From: Aeromicrobium sp. A1-2
Lineage (GTDB): Bacteria; Actinomycetota; Actinomycetes; Propionibacteriales; Nocardioidaceae
Direction of reading: 5' to 3'
DNA length: 64,000 bases
Assembly: GCF_003443875.1 (NCBI RefSeq)
Contig: NZ_CP027482.1
Span: forward strand, 2,232,001-2,296,000
This document shows positions 8,886 to 17,923 of the stretch, one piece after another. Position 1 is the first letter of the stretch; the number at the start of each line of letters is the position of its first letter. Below the pieces are notes generated by a model. It was given only the letters and a program-made list of their open reading frames with translations. It did no database searches and was not told the origin of the DNA. A program made the position numbers and the translations under genes.

Positions 8886-8951
8886 CCGTCGCTTCTTGGA
8901 ATTCCGACCCGACCGGAGGAAGGTTGCTGTCTACGACCCCGAGGAGTGCAG

Positions 8952-10790
8952 ATGCGCGAGCTGGCCGAACGATGGACAGAGGTCGCCGATGCGCGGGCCG
9001 ATTTCCTGAGCTCCGGCCGGACGAGGCCGGACGCAGTCCCTGCCGTGGTTGCCGCCTCGTGGGCCCGGTCGGCCTCAGCGGGCGTCGACGCGACGAACGC
9101 CCACGCGGTCTTCCACGAGGACCTGGACGTCTTCAGCCGACTGGTCCGTTGCTCACAACCCGTGATCGATCGCCTGCACGACGACACCTCCGGCATGTCG
9201 CTGAGCATTCTGTTGACCGACAACAAGGCGCGCGTCCTGAGCCGCTACGACAGCAGCGCGAGAATCGGGGCCCGGCTCGACGATGTCTCACTGGCGCCGG
9301 GTTTCAACTACGCAGAAGGCGCGATCGGGACCAACGGCATCGGCACGGTGTTCGAGTCCGGCAAGCCCGTCACGATCGTCGGTCCCGAGCACTTCAACCA
9401 GCAGCTGCAGCCGTTCGCGTGCTCGGGCAGCCCCATCCGCGATCCACTGACCGGTCGTGTCGAGGGCGTGCTGGACATCAGCTGCCTGACCGAGGACTCG
9501 AGCCCACTCATGCACTCGCTGGTGATATCGGCAGCGCACGACATCGAGCGCAACCTCCTGGTCGACCGGAGCCAGTGTCAGCAGGCCCTGTTCGAGACCT
9601 TCATCCGGCTGGACGCTCGGACCCGTGGAGCGGTCATGGCCATCGGCGGAACCGTCGTGATGGGCAACGCGATGGCTCAGAGCCTGTTCGATGCCGAGGA
9701 GCAGAGCCTGATCCACGAGCACGCCCGCTGGCTGATGATTCGTCACGACCAGTCGGTGGAGCAGATTGAGCTGCCCTCCGGCAAGGTGGCCAGGGTCCGC
9801 GGGACACGCATCGTCGTGGGTGCCGATATCGCCGGGATCGTGGTCGCCGTCGACATCGTGGCCGAGCTGACCTCCAGCGCCGGCGACCTCTCGCTTCTCG
9901 GCGACCAGTTCGTCGACATGCCGACGAGCGCCGCCGTGGCGGCTGGACACGGCGCGACCCACAGCGGAGCCCACACCGCGGGAGGCGAACGGCGATCGGC
10001 GTTGTGGACGAAGGCCAGCGACGGCGTCGCCGCAGCGCTGACCCACGCGGGCGGACTGCTGCTGATGGGCGAGCCCGGCAGCGGCAAGGCGACCCTCGCC
10101 GCAGATGTCTTCGACCGCCTGCACCCGACCGGCACCGTGATCGTGGTCGATGCCGAGCACCTGCAGATCGCCGAGCCGCAGGTCCAGCCGACGGAAGGCT
10201 CGGGGCCGTCGTTCTTCGTGCTGAAGAACGTCGACACGCTCGACGACCAGGCCGTGAAGTCGCTCCAGGCCTGGCTCACCGCGATCCGCGCAGAGCAGCC
10301 GACCACCCGGTTTGCTGCCACCATCAACGATGCCAACCTCGAGTCGGCGTTGCCGTTCCGCCGGCTGCTGCCCGCCTTCGCCAGCGCAGTCACGGTGCCA
10401 CCACTGCGACACCGGTTGGCCGACCTGCCCGCTGTCGTCGACCAGCTCATCGCACGTCTGGCAGATCAACGACGGGTCACGGTGAGTCCTGCCGCCATGC
10501 GGGTACTCGCGCGATACACGTGGCCGCGCAACATCCGCCATCTCGAGTCAGCTCTGACCGAGGCGCTCTCGCGTCGTCCGGTCGGCGAGATCCAGGTCGA
10601 CGATCTCCCCGGCTACTGCCACAGCGGTTCGGCCCGGCAGCTCTCGGGCATCGAGTCGATGGAACGCGACCTGATCGTGTCGGCGTTGCGCGATGCCGAT
10701 GGCAACCGCGTACAGGCTGCGGCCACCCTCGGCATCGCCCGGTCGTCGCTCTACCGCAAGCTCAAGAGCTTCGGCATCACGTCGATCTAG
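8952..10790 (+). CDS. AcoR/AcxR-like transcriptional activator with degenerate AAA+ domain
   Basis: 612 residues with the layout of sigma-54 type enhancer-binding proteins of the AcoR group: an N-terminal GAF sensor region (about 60-230), an AAA+ remnant (about 350-530) and a C-terminal FIS helix-turn-helix (GNRVQAAATLGIARSSLYRK). The ATPase is decayed: Walker A reads GEPGSGKAT (residues 373-381, Ala where Ser/Thr binds Mg), the Walker B position reads FVLKNVD (Lys-Asn for Asp-Glu, residues 425-426), and no GAFTGA loop exists. The PPLRHRLADLP and WPRNIRHLE blocks survive. Actinobacteria lack sigma-54, so it must act on ordinary RNA polymerase. The start is ATG 8952 with GAGGAG five bases upstream (a GTG two codons earlier is inferior). 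Divergent from the carboxylase operon, it probably controls it in response to the ketone. Confidence 0.85.
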   Translation: MRELAERWTEVADARADFLSSGRTRPDAVPAVVAASWARSASAGVDATNAHAVFHEDLDVFSRLVRCSQPVIDRLHDDTSGMSLSILLTDNKARVLSRYDSSARIGARLDDVSLAPGFNYAEGAIGTNGIGTVFESGKPVTIVGPEHFNQQLQPFACSGSPIRDPLTGRVEGVLDISCLTEDSSPLMHSLVISAAHDIERNLLVDRSQCQQALFETFIRLDARTRGAVMAIGGTVVMGNAMAQSLFDAEEQSLIHEHARWLMIRHDQSVEQIELPSGKVARVRGTRIVVGADIAGIVVAVDIVAELTSSAGDLSLLGDQFVDMPTSAAVAAGHGATHSGAHTAGGERRSALWTKASDGVAAALTHAGGLLLMGEPGSGKATLAADVFDRLHPTGTVIVVDAEHLQIAEPQVQPTEGSGPSFFVLKNVDTLDDQAVKSLQAWLTAIRAEQPTTRFAATINDANLESALPFRRLLPAFASAVTVPPLRHRLADLPAVVDQLIARLADQRRVTVSPAAMRVLARYTWPRNIRHLESALTEALSRRPVGEIQVDDLPGYCHSGSARQLSGIESMERDLIVSALRDADGNRVQAAATLGIARSSLYRKLKSFGITSI

Positions 10791-10818
10791 CCGTTCGGTG
10801 CGCGTCCCCGCTCGAAGA

Positions 10819-11604
10819 TCAGGTGAGTCGTCGGGACAGCTCGTGGGCCTGGGTCAGGAGCGCGCTGCCCAGCACGGGACGACGATCAGGACGGAACCTC
10901 GTCTCCACCCCCGTGAGGCTGAGCGCCCAGCTGGGCGATCCGTCTGCATCGAACACCGCCGCCGCCATGCCCCAGCTCCCCTCCACGACCAGTCCTGGAT
11001 TGGTCGCGAAGCCGGCCACTCTGGTCTCCGCGACACGTTCGCGGAGCAGGACCTCACCATGGTCCTCGCCCCACAGCCCACTCAGGTCCATGCGGTGGAG
11101 ATACGCATCGAGCTCTGCCACCGGCAGGTGAGCGAGGATCGCCAGGCCTGCCGATGCGACCCCCAACGGGAACCGGACACCCTCGTAGAGCACGTGGGAC
11201 CTCAACGGGAAGCTGCCGTCCTCCCGAAGCAGGCAGACGGTCTCGTCCCCGCGCCTGGCCGACAGGAAAGCGCTCTCGCCCGTCTCGGCAGCGAGATGAC
11301 GCACGATGTCGCGAGCCTTACTGGTGATGTCGTAGCGGCCGGACGCCGACACGCCCAGCAGGTAGAGCTCCGGGCCCACCAGCCATCGCCCGCTCCTGCG
11401 ATCGCGATCAAGCAGCCCCTCTTCGGCCAGCGACGTCAGCAACCGGTGCACGGTCGGACGCGCCAGACATACCAGGCCGGCCAGCTCGGTGGTCGTCCCG
11501 CCGTCAACACCGAGCGCACCAACGGCTCTCAGCAGCGCAGCGGCCCGCGAGACGACGTGCGGACGGTCAGCAGTAGTCACCAACACACCATAGCCTGCGT
11601 CCAT
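10819..11604 (-). CDS. IclR-family transcriptional regulator
   Basis: About 261 residues. An N-terminal winged helix-turn-helix (TTTELAGLVCLARPTVHRLL, residues near 34-55) precedes an IclR effector-binding domain (TGESAFLSARRGDETVCLL to the C-terminus). IclR proteins often govern catabolic genes for aromatic or short-chain acids. It is divergent from the scoAB pair and is the likely regulator of it. The ATG at 11604 overlaps an inverted repeat, and no clear ribosome-binding site precedes it, so a start at the GTG at 11580 or a leaderless message is possible. Confidence 0.85.
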   Translation of the reverse strand: MDAGYGVLVTTADRPHVVSRAAALLRAVGALGVDGGTTTELAGLVCLARPTVHRLLTSLAEEGLLDRDRRSGRWLVGPELYLLGVSASGRYDITSKARDIVRHLAAETGESAFLSARRGDETVCLLREDGSFPLRSHVLYEGVRFPLGVASAGLAILAHLPVAELDAYLHRMDLSGLWGEDHGEVLLRERVAETRVAGFATNPGLVVEGSWGMAAAVFDADGSPSWALSLTGVETRFRPDRRPVLGSALLTQAHELSRRLT

Positions 11605-11614
11605 TCAGTGGACG
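11598..11614. promoter_or_regulatory. Palindrome at the IclR gene start, candidate operator
   Basis: CGTCCA-TTCAG-TGGACG is a perfect 6-bp dyad with a 5-bp spacer over the proposed start codon of the IclR gene. It could mediate autorepression. Inferred from symmetry and position only. Confidence 0.4.
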
Positions 11615-11719
11615 ATCGCAAAGCGTCAACTCAGTCAGTGAGCAAAAAGGACCGATAGTCCGAACCTCCTTGACCCTGAGTTCGACAGCCTATCCACTAC
11701 TAAGGAGCGCAACCTAGAC

Positions 11720-11730
11720 GTTCATTGAAC
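11720..11730. promoter_or_regulatory. Palindrome upstream of scoA, candidate IclR operator
   Basis: GTTCA-T-TGAAC is a perfect dyad with a single central base, 30 bp before the scoA ATG, inside the IclR/scoA divergent region; a further GAAC follows one base later. It fits the compact palindromes bound by IclR-family regulators. Confidence 0.4.
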
Positions 11731-11760
11731 GAACATCATCCAGAAGACAGGAACGTCAAC

Positions 11761-12461
11761 ATGAGCAGGTCAACCTCCGCGCTCGTCGCAGACCACCTGC
11801 GCGACACCATGACGATCGCCGTCGGCGGGTTCGGGCTGTCCGGGATCCCATCGGACCTCATCGAGGCGGTACGCGATTCGGGAGTCAAGGGTCTGACGAT
11901 CGTCTCCAACAACATGGGAGTTGACGGCAAGGGGCTGGGACTGCTGCTGGAGAACCAGCAGGTCACCAAGGTCGTCGCCTCGTACGTCGGCGAGAACAAG
12001 CTGTTCGCTCGCCAGTACCTGGACGGGCTCCTCGAGGTCGAGTTCAACCCTCAGGGAACCTTGGCCGAGCGTCTGCGCGCCGGCGGCGCCGGGATACCGG
12101 CGTTCTACACACGTACCGGCGTCGGCACCCAGATCGCCGAGGGCAAGCCCACCGCGGTCTTCGACGGCATCACCTACGTCCAGGAGCGCGGCATCGTCGC
12201 CGACCTCGCGCTGGTCCACGCCTACACCGGAGACACCTACGGCAACCTGCGCTATCGACTGGCGGCCCGTAACTTCAACCCCGCCGTCGCCAACTCCGGC
12301 CGCGTGACGATCGCCGAGGTCGAGCACCTCGTCGACGCCATCGACCCCGAGCTCGTCCACACTCCCGGCGTCTACGTGACTCACGTCGTCCAGGCCACCG
12401 ACCGGGTCAAGGACATCGAGCAACGCACCACCCGACCCCACCCCACCCAAGGAGCACTCGC

Positions 12462-12465
<4 letters not shown>
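11761..12465 (+). CDS. scoA: 3-oxoacid CoA-transferase subunit A (SCOT type)
   Basis: 234 residues. Class I CoA-transferase alpha subunit: the [10 protein letters not shown] glycine loop near the N-terminus, then [28 protein letters not shown], and the block [20 protein letters not shown] characteristic of succinyl-CoA:3-ketoacid CoA-transferases. It would move CoA from succinyl-CoA to a 3-oxoacid such as acetoacetate. An in-frame TTG at 11725 exists but ATG 11761 matches the family and has an AGGA upstream. It overlaps scoB by four bases (ATGA). Next to a ketone carboxylase it supplies the activation step; a 3-oxoadipate transferase (pcaI) is the alternative, but no other pca gene is here. 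Confidence 0.85.
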
Positions 12466-13100
<635 letters not shown>

Positions 13101-13120
13101 CAGGCAGCGCTCGCGAAGTT

Positions 13121-13240
13121 CTAGCCGCGGGCCGGCACGACGACCGCGGCGACTGCCCCGGCCACGATGCCGACGACCGCGGGACCGGAGATCGATCGGA
13201 TCAGGAGCGTTCGACGTGTGGGGAGCACCTGGTGGGTCAT
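13121..13240 (-). CDS. Possible 39-residue single-helix membrane peptide
   Basis: A short frame from ATG 13240 to TAG 13121 encodes a basic N-terminus (THQVLPTRRTLLIRS) followed by one hydrophobic helix rich in Gly/Ala/Val. The layout (positive n-region, about 20 hydrophobic residues) suits a small inner-membrane peptide, but the ribosome-binding site is weak and I recognise no family. It fills most of the otherwise empty 225 bp between scoB and the LLM oxidoreductase. Confidence 0.3.
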   Translation of the reverse strand: MTHQVLPTRRTLLIRSISGPAVVGIVAGAVAAVVVPARG

Positions 13241-13325
13241 GCCGCCAGCGTGTCCGCCGCACCTGACCATCGCCCGATCGTCAGGTGAACATCCGCTGAA
13301 GACCCGGCGGACAGCCGCGTGGTGG

Positions 13326-14363
13326 CTAGAGCAGCTCCTTCGCGAGCAGCTCGAGGGTCTGCTCGCGACCCGGCGCCGTGCGCGGATCGGTGCCCCGGCG
13401 GGCCGAGGCGACCGGGTTGACCATGACCTCGTCGACGCCGAACTGCGTCGCGAGCTCGCGGACCTGCGCGGCCGCGCGCTCGGGCGTCCCGACGACCGCA
13501 CGCGCCAGGCCCGACTCGACCATGGCCTGGGCCTGCGGGTGCAGCTCGATCGCCTGGGCGTCCTCGACCAGGTCGAGCGCCGTCAGCGGCTGGCCCGTGC
13601 GGAGCCGCGCCATCATGTGCAGGTTGGGCAGCATCAGCGCGGCGGCCTCCTCCTCGGTCTCGGCCACCGCGGCGTTGACGGTCAAGAACGTGACCGGCTC
13701 GGGAGCCAGCTCGCTGGGCCGGAACTCCGAGCGGTAGACCTCGAGCGCCTCGGCGGTGCCCTGGCCCGAGAAGTGGTGCGCAAAGACGTACGGCAGGCCC
13801 TTCGCGGCCGCAAGGTGCGCCGAGTACATCGAAGACCCGAGGAGCCACATCCGTGGCTCGCTGGCGGCGGCCGGGGTCGCCTTGAGGATGTACTCCTGGC
13901 GCGGCACCGCGACACGTACGCCCTCGGTGCCCATCAGCGCGACGACATCGTCGAGGTACTGCGGAAAGTTCTCGATGTCCGTGTCGTCCCGACCGGCCGC
14001 ACCGCGCAGCGCCATCGAGGTGACCGGGTCGGAGCCCGGCGCGCGTCCGATGCCCAGATCGATGCGACCCGGGTTGGCGGCCTCGAGCAGGGCGAACTGC
14101 TCGGCGACGGCCAGCGGTGCATGGTTGGGGAGCATGACGCCGCCCGAGCCGAGTCGGATCGACGCGGTCTGGGCGCCCAGCATCGCGATCAGGACCGGCG
14201 GCGAGGTCGCGGCGACGGCCGGCATGTTGTGGTGCTCGGCGACCCAGAAGCGGGTGAAGCCGAGCCGGTCCGCGACCTGGGCCATCGACACGGTCGCGGC
14301 GAGCGCGTCACCCGTCGTCTGGTCGGTGCGTACGGGAACGAGGTCAAGCACGGAAAGTCTCAC
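13326..14363 (-). CDS. LLM-class flavin-dependent oxidoreductase (bacterial luciferase-like)
   Basis: 345 residues, a (beta/alpha)8 luciferase-like monooxygenase subfamily member resembling E. coli YhbW: SVLDLVPV at the first strand, FTRFWVAEHHNMP, SIRLGSGGVMLPNH, and GRIDLGIGRAPGSDP. Such enzymes use reduced FMN/F420-type cofactors to oxidise small organic molecules; the substrate is unknown. It begins at ATG 14363. The preceding gene on the same strand ends 54 bp upstream, so co-transcription is possible but not required. Confidence 0.85.
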   Translation of the reverse strand: MRLSVLDLVPVRTDQTTGDALAATVSMAQVADRLGFTRFWVAEHHNMPAVAATSPPVLIAMLGAQTASIRLGSGGVMLPNHAPLAVAEQFALLEAANPGRIDLGIGRAPGSDPVTSMALRGAAGRDDTDIENFPQYLDDVVALMGTEGVRVAVPRQEYILKATPAAASEPRMWLLGSSMYSAHLAAAKGLPYVFAHHFSGQGTAEALEVYRSEFRPSELAPEPVTFLTVNAAVAETEEEAAALMLPNLHMMARLRTGQPLTALDLVEDAQAIELHPQAQAMVESGLARAVVGTPERAAAQVRELATQFGVDEVMVNPVASARRGTDPRTAPGREQTLELLAKELL

Positions 14364-14417
14364 CTCAAGGGCAACGCACGACCCTCGGCAATGCTTCCCT
14401 CCCGTGCCTGATGCGTC

Positions 14418-16931
14418 CTACGCGACCTTGGTGACCTTCCCGGCGGAGCTGAACGTCACGGTGCGGGTGACCTTCTTGCCGGCGCTGCTCTTGGCGCAGT
14501 ACGTGAACTTCGTCGCCAGCCGGCTGTGCGGCTGCCCGGCCTTCAGGAGCACGTCCTTGACGCTCGTGCCGGCCTTCAACGACGTGAGGACGCTCACCTT
14601 CTTGAGCACCTTCGAGTCGCGGCAGGCGTCGTTCGAGACGCCGACGGCGCGCTCCCACGTCTCGAGATAAGCCTCAGAACCGCGGGCCATGTCGTCGACG
14701 ATCGCCTGGCCGCCCTGCTTGCGCAGGTCCTCGATCCAGTCGGGGTAGAGCCCGTAGTGCGCGACGCCGTCGACGTTGATGTCGTAGGTCCGCGTGCCGC
14801 TGACCTGCTTGTCGATCGTCACGCCACCGAGGCCCTTGAACGGGTAGGTCACCTGGTTCGGCGCGTCGGCACCCCGCGGATCGCCCTGGGCGCCGAGGCC
14901 GTTGATGTCCGCGCCGTAGCCGAAGCCGAAGTAGTAGCGCGGGTCGGCCCAGGTCAGGTGTTTGCGCCACTTCTCGACGAAGCCCGCGCTGTCACCCGCG
15001 TACGGCGTGATGACGCCACCGGCCTTGTAGATGCGCGGATACGCATCGGGGGTGGACCACGAGTGGCTCGAGACGACACCGGGGTAGCCGAGCTTCTCGG
15101 TCAGGTCCAACGAGGCCGAGCGGGCCACGACGCTCATGTGGTCCGGGTCGAAGAGCATCTTGCGCTTGGCCATCTCCTCGATCGTGTGGTCGCCGAGCGA
15201 TGTCAGGCCACGCGCGTTGCAATGCGGGCCCGAGGCGTACAGCGGAAGCTTGATCGGGATGAACAGTCCGGCAATCGCACCGAACAGCGCGTCCTGCTCC
15301 TGAGCCAGCGTCGGAGGCGCCAGCTGATCCTTGTCGTGGACCTCGGGGGCCGTGCCGTCGGCGCACTTGCGCATGTCCCAGAACGATCCGGTCTCCAGGA
15401 AGTTGGCCGCGTTGATCAGCACTGCGGCCGTGCCGGTGTCACCTGCGACGCCGGACAGCGCATTGTCGAACTTGTTGACGAGCTCCATCTGACGAACGCC
15501 CAGGTCGTGCACCTCGTCGAGCTGGCGATCGATGTCGGCGGTCGTGCACTGGGCCTGGTCGAGCTTGCTCGAGCAGCCGAACAGCACGCTGGTCTCGATG
15601 CCCATGACGACCGCGAGCTTGCCCTCGTTGATGGCCTTGCGGGCCTGGAACGGATCGGTCACGATCCGGTACCAGCCCTTGCCGGGGCCGCCGTTCTGAG
15701 CATCGATGTAGCGCTCGAAGGCGCGCATGTCGGAGGCCTGCAGGCGGATCGAGTCCATGTCGTTGCACGAGTTGTGCTTGAGCGGATACACCGTGCACAG
15801 CTGGTTGTTCTCGACCAGCAGGTTGACCAGGATGCGCTGGCCGCCGCGCCAGGAGCGCTCGAGCCACTTGTAGTACGTGCCCTCGTGGGTCAGTGACTCC
15901 GGGGCCGGCCAGTCCTTGAACGACGGCCAACCAACGGTGTCGTGCGGCTCGATCGTGCCGCCCTTGAGGAAGTTCTCGACCAGCGCGCCACTGCCAGCGG
16001 TCAGCGTGTGGTCCGGGCAGTCCTTGAGCGCGTACGTCACGCCGTACGGGTGCCACGGCCGACCGCAGTGCACGTCGCCGCCGAGGAACTCGAAGGCCAT
16101 GCCGTGGGTGTGGGCATCGAGATAGCCACGCACCTCCTGGAAGGGCGTGGCGCCGGCGAACGGCTGCCCCGTCACGCCGACCTCGACCTCGGGCCAGCTG
16201 GCGCATCCCGTCGTGGTCCGCAGCGTGAATCGGGCCGCGGTGCCGTTGACGAGTGCGCCACCGAATCCGGTGCCGAGGGAGATGTGGTGCTTCGGCAGGG
16301 TCAAGGTGAACGCCGAGCCGGCCTGGGTCACGGTCCAGTCGCTCCACGTGCTCGGCGAGCCGTGCGCGCTGGGGCGGGTCAGCAGGTTGGCGCTGAGGAA
16401 GGTCTTTCCCGGCCCGTACAGCAGATAGGAACCGAGATCGGTGGCCTGGAAGTGGAACGGGACGGCGTCGGAGATCGCGGCGCCCTTGGCGGTGTACTCG
16501 CCACCCTGGGGGACGACCCACTTGCCGGTGGCCGCGGACTGCAGGGCGTAGCAGCCGCCCGCCATCGCGTAGCGATCCTGCGGCACTGTTGCCCGAGGAG
16601 CGGCGGAGGCCGTCGGGACGAGTCGCGGATCCGGCTCGTTGCGCTGGGCCGCGACGCTGCTCGTGCCGCTGATCGCCTGCGTGAAGGTCGTGGGGTCGTC
16701 GGTGCCGGCGCTCTGTGGCGCGCGGGACACCGAGTTCTTCGTCGCGGCGTCATTGTGGCTGTGCGGTTTCGACTCGTCGATCGGGGCCGCGGCCTTGACG
16801 GTCGAGGCCACTCCGCCGTGGAACTGCTGCGCCCAGCTCGCGTACGCCGGGAAGCTGCCCATCGTGACCGCGATCGTGGTCACTGCGACCGTGAGTGGCC
16901 AGAAGTGCCGGTGCCGTGTGACCTGCCGCAT
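14418..16931 (-). CDS. Large secreted metallo-dependent (amidohydrolase-like) protein with beta-trefoil-like region
   Basis: 837 residues. Signal peptide: RHRH then a hydrophobic stretch ending PAYA near residue 31, so it is exported. A low-complexity linker (residues 40-115) leads to a Gly/Cys-containing segment (about 125-255, GGCYALQSAATGKWV) that looks like a fascin/ricin-type beta-trefoil. The main domain starts near residue 268 with YLDAHTHG and has FDPDHMS and SSHSWST further on, consistent with a TIM-barrel metallohydrolase related to membrane dipeptidases. A compact C-terminal domain (about 760-837) resembles SmpA/BamE-type repeats seen in other secreted proteins. The ATG at 16931 has a perfect GGAGGT. 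Substrate unknown. Cys residues are frequent, as expected outside the cell. Confidence 0.7.
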   Translation of the reverse strand: MRQVTRHRHFWPLTVAVTTIAVTMGSFPAYASWAQQFHGGVASTVKAAAPIDESKPHSHNDAATKNSVSRAPQSAGTDDPTTFTQAISGTSSVAAQRNEPDPRLVPTASAAPRATVPQDRYAMAGGCYALQSAATGKWVVPQGGEYTAKGAAISDAVPFHFQATDLGSYLLYGPGKTFLSANLLTRPSAHGSPSTWSDWTVTQAGSAFTLTLPKHHISLGTGFGGALVNGTAARFTLRTTTGCASWPEVEVGVTGQPFAGATPFQEVRGYLDAHTHGMAFEFLGGDVHCGRPWHPYGVTYALKDCPDHTLTAGSGALVENFLKGGTIEPHDTVGWPSFKDWPAPESLTHEGTYYKWLERSWRGGQRILVNLLVENNQLCTVYPLKHNSCNDMDSIRLQASDMRAFERYIDAQNGGPGKGWYRIVTDPFQARKAINEGKLAVVMGIETSVLFGCSSKLDQAQCTTADIDRQLDEVHDLGVRQMELVNKFDNALSGVAGDTGTAAVLINAANFLETGSFWDMRKCADGTAPEVHDKDQLAPPTLAQEQDALFGAIAGLFIPIKLPLYASGPHCNARGLTSLGDHTIEEMAKRKMLFDPDHMSVVARSASLDLTEKLGYPGVVSSHSWSTPDAYPRIYKAGGVITPYAGDSAGFVEKWRKHLTWADPRYYFGFGYGADINGLGAQGDPRGADAPNQVTYPFKGLGGVTIDKQVSGTRTYDINVDGVAHYGLYPDWIEDLRKQGGQAIVDDMARGSEAYLETWERAVGVSNDACRDSKVLKKVSVLTSLKAGTSVKDVLLKAGQPHSRLATKFTYCAKSSAGKKVTRTVTFSSAGKVTKVA

Positions 16932-17003
16932 TGCGTGACCTCCGTAAGTTACCTGAGAGTCACAACGAGACGTCCATCACAAAGTCACGGCACCGGGCCG
17001 CAG

Positions 17004-17885
17004 TCAGCCGACGGACGGCTCGCCCGTCTCCGCCGGCATCGTCGAGGGAAACGTGCCGAGGCGCTCGATCATGAAGCCGCCCGGATACGAGCGGACCCGG
17101 TGCGTGTCGCGGAGCAGCTTGGGCTTGCGCGGGGGCGGGAGCAGGCCGACCAGCCGGCCGCGGGCCTTGAGCGACCCGTGCGCCAGCGCGCTCGTGACAC
17201 GAGCCGGCTTCGGATAGTCGAAGGCGACGCGCAGGTGGTCGTCGAGCAACGCGATGCTGAAGCGCCGCATCGCGCCGCGCAGCGGCCGGGGATAGAACGT
17301 CACGAACAGGTCGAGCGTCGAGTCGGCCACGGCCCGCGCCTTGGCGTCGAAGGTGTAGGTCTGACGCTCGTACGCGTCCATCAGCTCGGCGAATCCCTCA
17401 TAGTCGGCCGGGATGTCCGTGATCCCCATCAGCCGGCCCAGACGCTGGTAGTAACGGACCGTCGCGAGTCGTTCCGCCGCCGTGCCTCGGCGCCATCCGT
17501 AGCGCTCGATCCAGCGCACCGGGGTGACGACGAACGTCGCCAGGACGTAGCGCATGTCGTCGTTGGAGATGTCGTAGCTGCCGTGCATCTGGTTGACCCG
17601 TCGCACTCCGGCCCGACCCTCGCTGGACTCCAGGCCGGTCTCGGCGATCCGTTCCAGCAGGATTGCCGTGTCGTCGTGCCGCTTCTGGGTGGCGCTGGCG
17701 AACTCCCCCGTGTCGTACAGGAGTTGGCCGATGCTCGGCACGGCGTACGTGCGGAACAGCGCGAAGCTCAGCGCCTGCTGCGAGTCCCAGGGGAACTCGT
17801 GCATCGCGTTGATCCGCCCGATCTCCTCGTAGTCGGTCTCCGGGTCGAGCTCGGCGATCCTGCGCTGCCAATGGTCACGTCGCAT
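17004..17885 (-). CDS. MpaB-type oxygenase family protein (DUF2236)
   Basis: 293 residues. Family features of the oxygenase MpaB/latex-clearing group are present: RYVLATFVVTPVRWIERYGWR in an interior helix pair, YYQRLGRLMGITDIPADYE, and a conserved Asn/His-containing NQMHGSYDISNDDMRY segment that may carry heme-ligating residues. Members are haem enzymes or uncharacterised proteins. No signal peptide. Substrate is unknown; the neighbouring esterase is on the same strand with 38 bp between. Confidence 0.7.
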   Translation of the reverse strand: MRRDHWQRRIAELDPETDYEEIGRINAMHEFPWDSQQALSFALFRTYAVPSIGQLLYDTGEFASATQKRHDDTAILLERIAETGLESSEGRAGVRRVNQMHGSYDISNDDMRYVLATFVVTPVRWIERYGWRRGTAAERLATVRYYQRLGRLMGITDIPADYEGFAELMDAYERQTYTFDAKARAVADSTLDLFVTFYPRPLRGAMRRFSIALLDDHLRVAFDYPKPARVTSALAHGSLKARGRLVGLLPPPRKPKLLRDTHRVRSYPGGFMIERLGTFPSTMPAETGEPSVG

Positions 17886-17923
17886 GGCCAGACCCTACCG
17901 TGACAGCGACACTGTCACAAAGG

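Noticed and set aside
8773-8951. Sigma-54 promoter for the carboxylase
   Set aside because: No TGGCAC-N5-TTGC match was found and the activator lacks GAFTGA.
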